Source of the DNA: Thioalkalivibrio sp.
GTDB taxonomy: Bacteria > Pseudomonadota > Gammaproteobacteria > Ectothiorhodospirales > Ectothiorhodospiraceae
Direction: 5' to 3'
Assembly: GCA_003563455.1 (NCBI GenBank)
Contig: PWRV01000083.1
Span: 1 to 5,171, forward strand
DNA: 5,171 nt
The notes under the pieces were generated by a model. It worked only from the letters and a program-made list of their open reading frames with translations, was not told the DNA's origin and ran no database searches. Both the position numbers and the translations under genes were made by a program. Positions 5,060-5,171 of this stretch are shown piece after piece. The number at the start of each line of letters is the position of its first letter. Position 1 is the stretch's first letter.

Positions 5060-5066
5060 CCTCCTT
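5060..5066 (-). promoter_or_regulatory. Strong ribosome binding site for the HMA-fold gene
   Basis: AAGGAGG on the minus strand lies five bases before ATG 5054. It decides this start over the longer open frame reaching 5156. Confidence 0.85.
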
Positions 5067-5070
5067 GAGG

Positions 5071-5102
5071 TTGCCTGGTGTCAGGCAAGATACGGGTGTA
5101 TC
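5071..5102 (-). promoter_or_regulatory. Two abutting inverted repeats in the leader of the HMA-fold gene
   Basis: TTGCCTG at 5071-5077 is the perfect inverse of CAGGCAA at 5082-5088 with a four-base centre. GATAC at 5089-5093 is the perfect inverse of GTATC at 5098-5102, again with a four-base centre, and the two units touch without a gap. The pair ends four bases upstream of the ribosome binding site. They could be operator half-sites for a dimeric regulator or leader hairpins controlling translation. Which one cannot be told from sequence. Confidence 0.45.
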
Positions 5103-5164
5103 GGGCGCCGCAGTTTCCTTTGCCTGTTCTGACCAACGGGCTCTGCTGCCGTTCACACGCGGAT

Positions 5165-5171
5165 GGGGTCA
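5165..5171 (+). repeat. Possible repeat copy cut by the window edge
   Basis: The last seven bases, GGGGTCA, are the first seven of the dispersed repeat. Seven bases alone are weak evidence; the intergenic position upstream of the HMA-fold gene is what makes it worth noting. Confidence 0.3.

Noticed and set aside
1..5171. tRNA, rRNA, CRISPR array, integron attC sites or transposase genes
   Set aside because: I found no such structure or protein motif on either strand. The repeats present are few, short and irregularly spaced, unlike a CRISPR array.

Overview
The window is GC-rich and densely coding, with six complete genes on both strands and short gaps between them. Codon use, strong AGGAGG-type ribosome binding sites and a close YaiI relative point to a proteobacterium, most likely a gammaproteobacterium. 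Two of the small proteins (the exported PRC-barrel protein and the 77-residue HMA-fold protein) are very acidic, which would suit a halophilic or haloalkaliphilic member such as an Ectothiorhodospiraceae-like lineage. That placement is inference; no taxonomic marker gene is present.

Layout. On the + strand, 81-776 encodes an endonuclease/exonuclease/phosphatase (EEP) family enzyme. A 248-bp gap follows with a 12-bp tandem repeat and a GGGGTCAGGTCTCAC repeat. Next comes a + strand exported PRC-barrel protein (1025-1492) with a very strong terminator hairpin. A PAP2-type membrane phosphatase lies on the minus strand (2351-1626), divergent from a + strand YaiI/UPF0178 gene (2443-2922). After a 125-bp inverted-repeat element come three minus-strand genes: an atypical short-chain dehydrogenase/NDUFA9-like protein (4009-3104), a YbaK-type aminoacyl-tRNA deacylase (4573-4103) and a cysteine-less HMA-fold protein (5054-4821).

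The genes do not form an obvious pathway. They are mostly single housekeeping or accessory units with their own ribosome binding sites; only the deacylase and dehydrogenase, 93 bp apart on the same strand, could be co-transcribed. Nothing here looks like a defence system, prophage, CRISPR array or biosynthetic cluster.

The most notable structure is non-coding. A short repeat with consensus GGGGTCAGGTCTCACATTC occurs in both orientations in four intergenic gaps (804, 1573, 2406, 2960 and 3084 as outer ends), and a possible sixth copy is cut by the right edge at 5165. Two opposed pairs make terminal-inverted-repeat units: 125 bp with no gene (2960-3084), and 770 bp enclosing the whole PRC-barrel gene and its terminator (804-1573). 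This resembles a MITE or REP-like family moved by a transposase encoded elsewhere; no transposase is present in the window.
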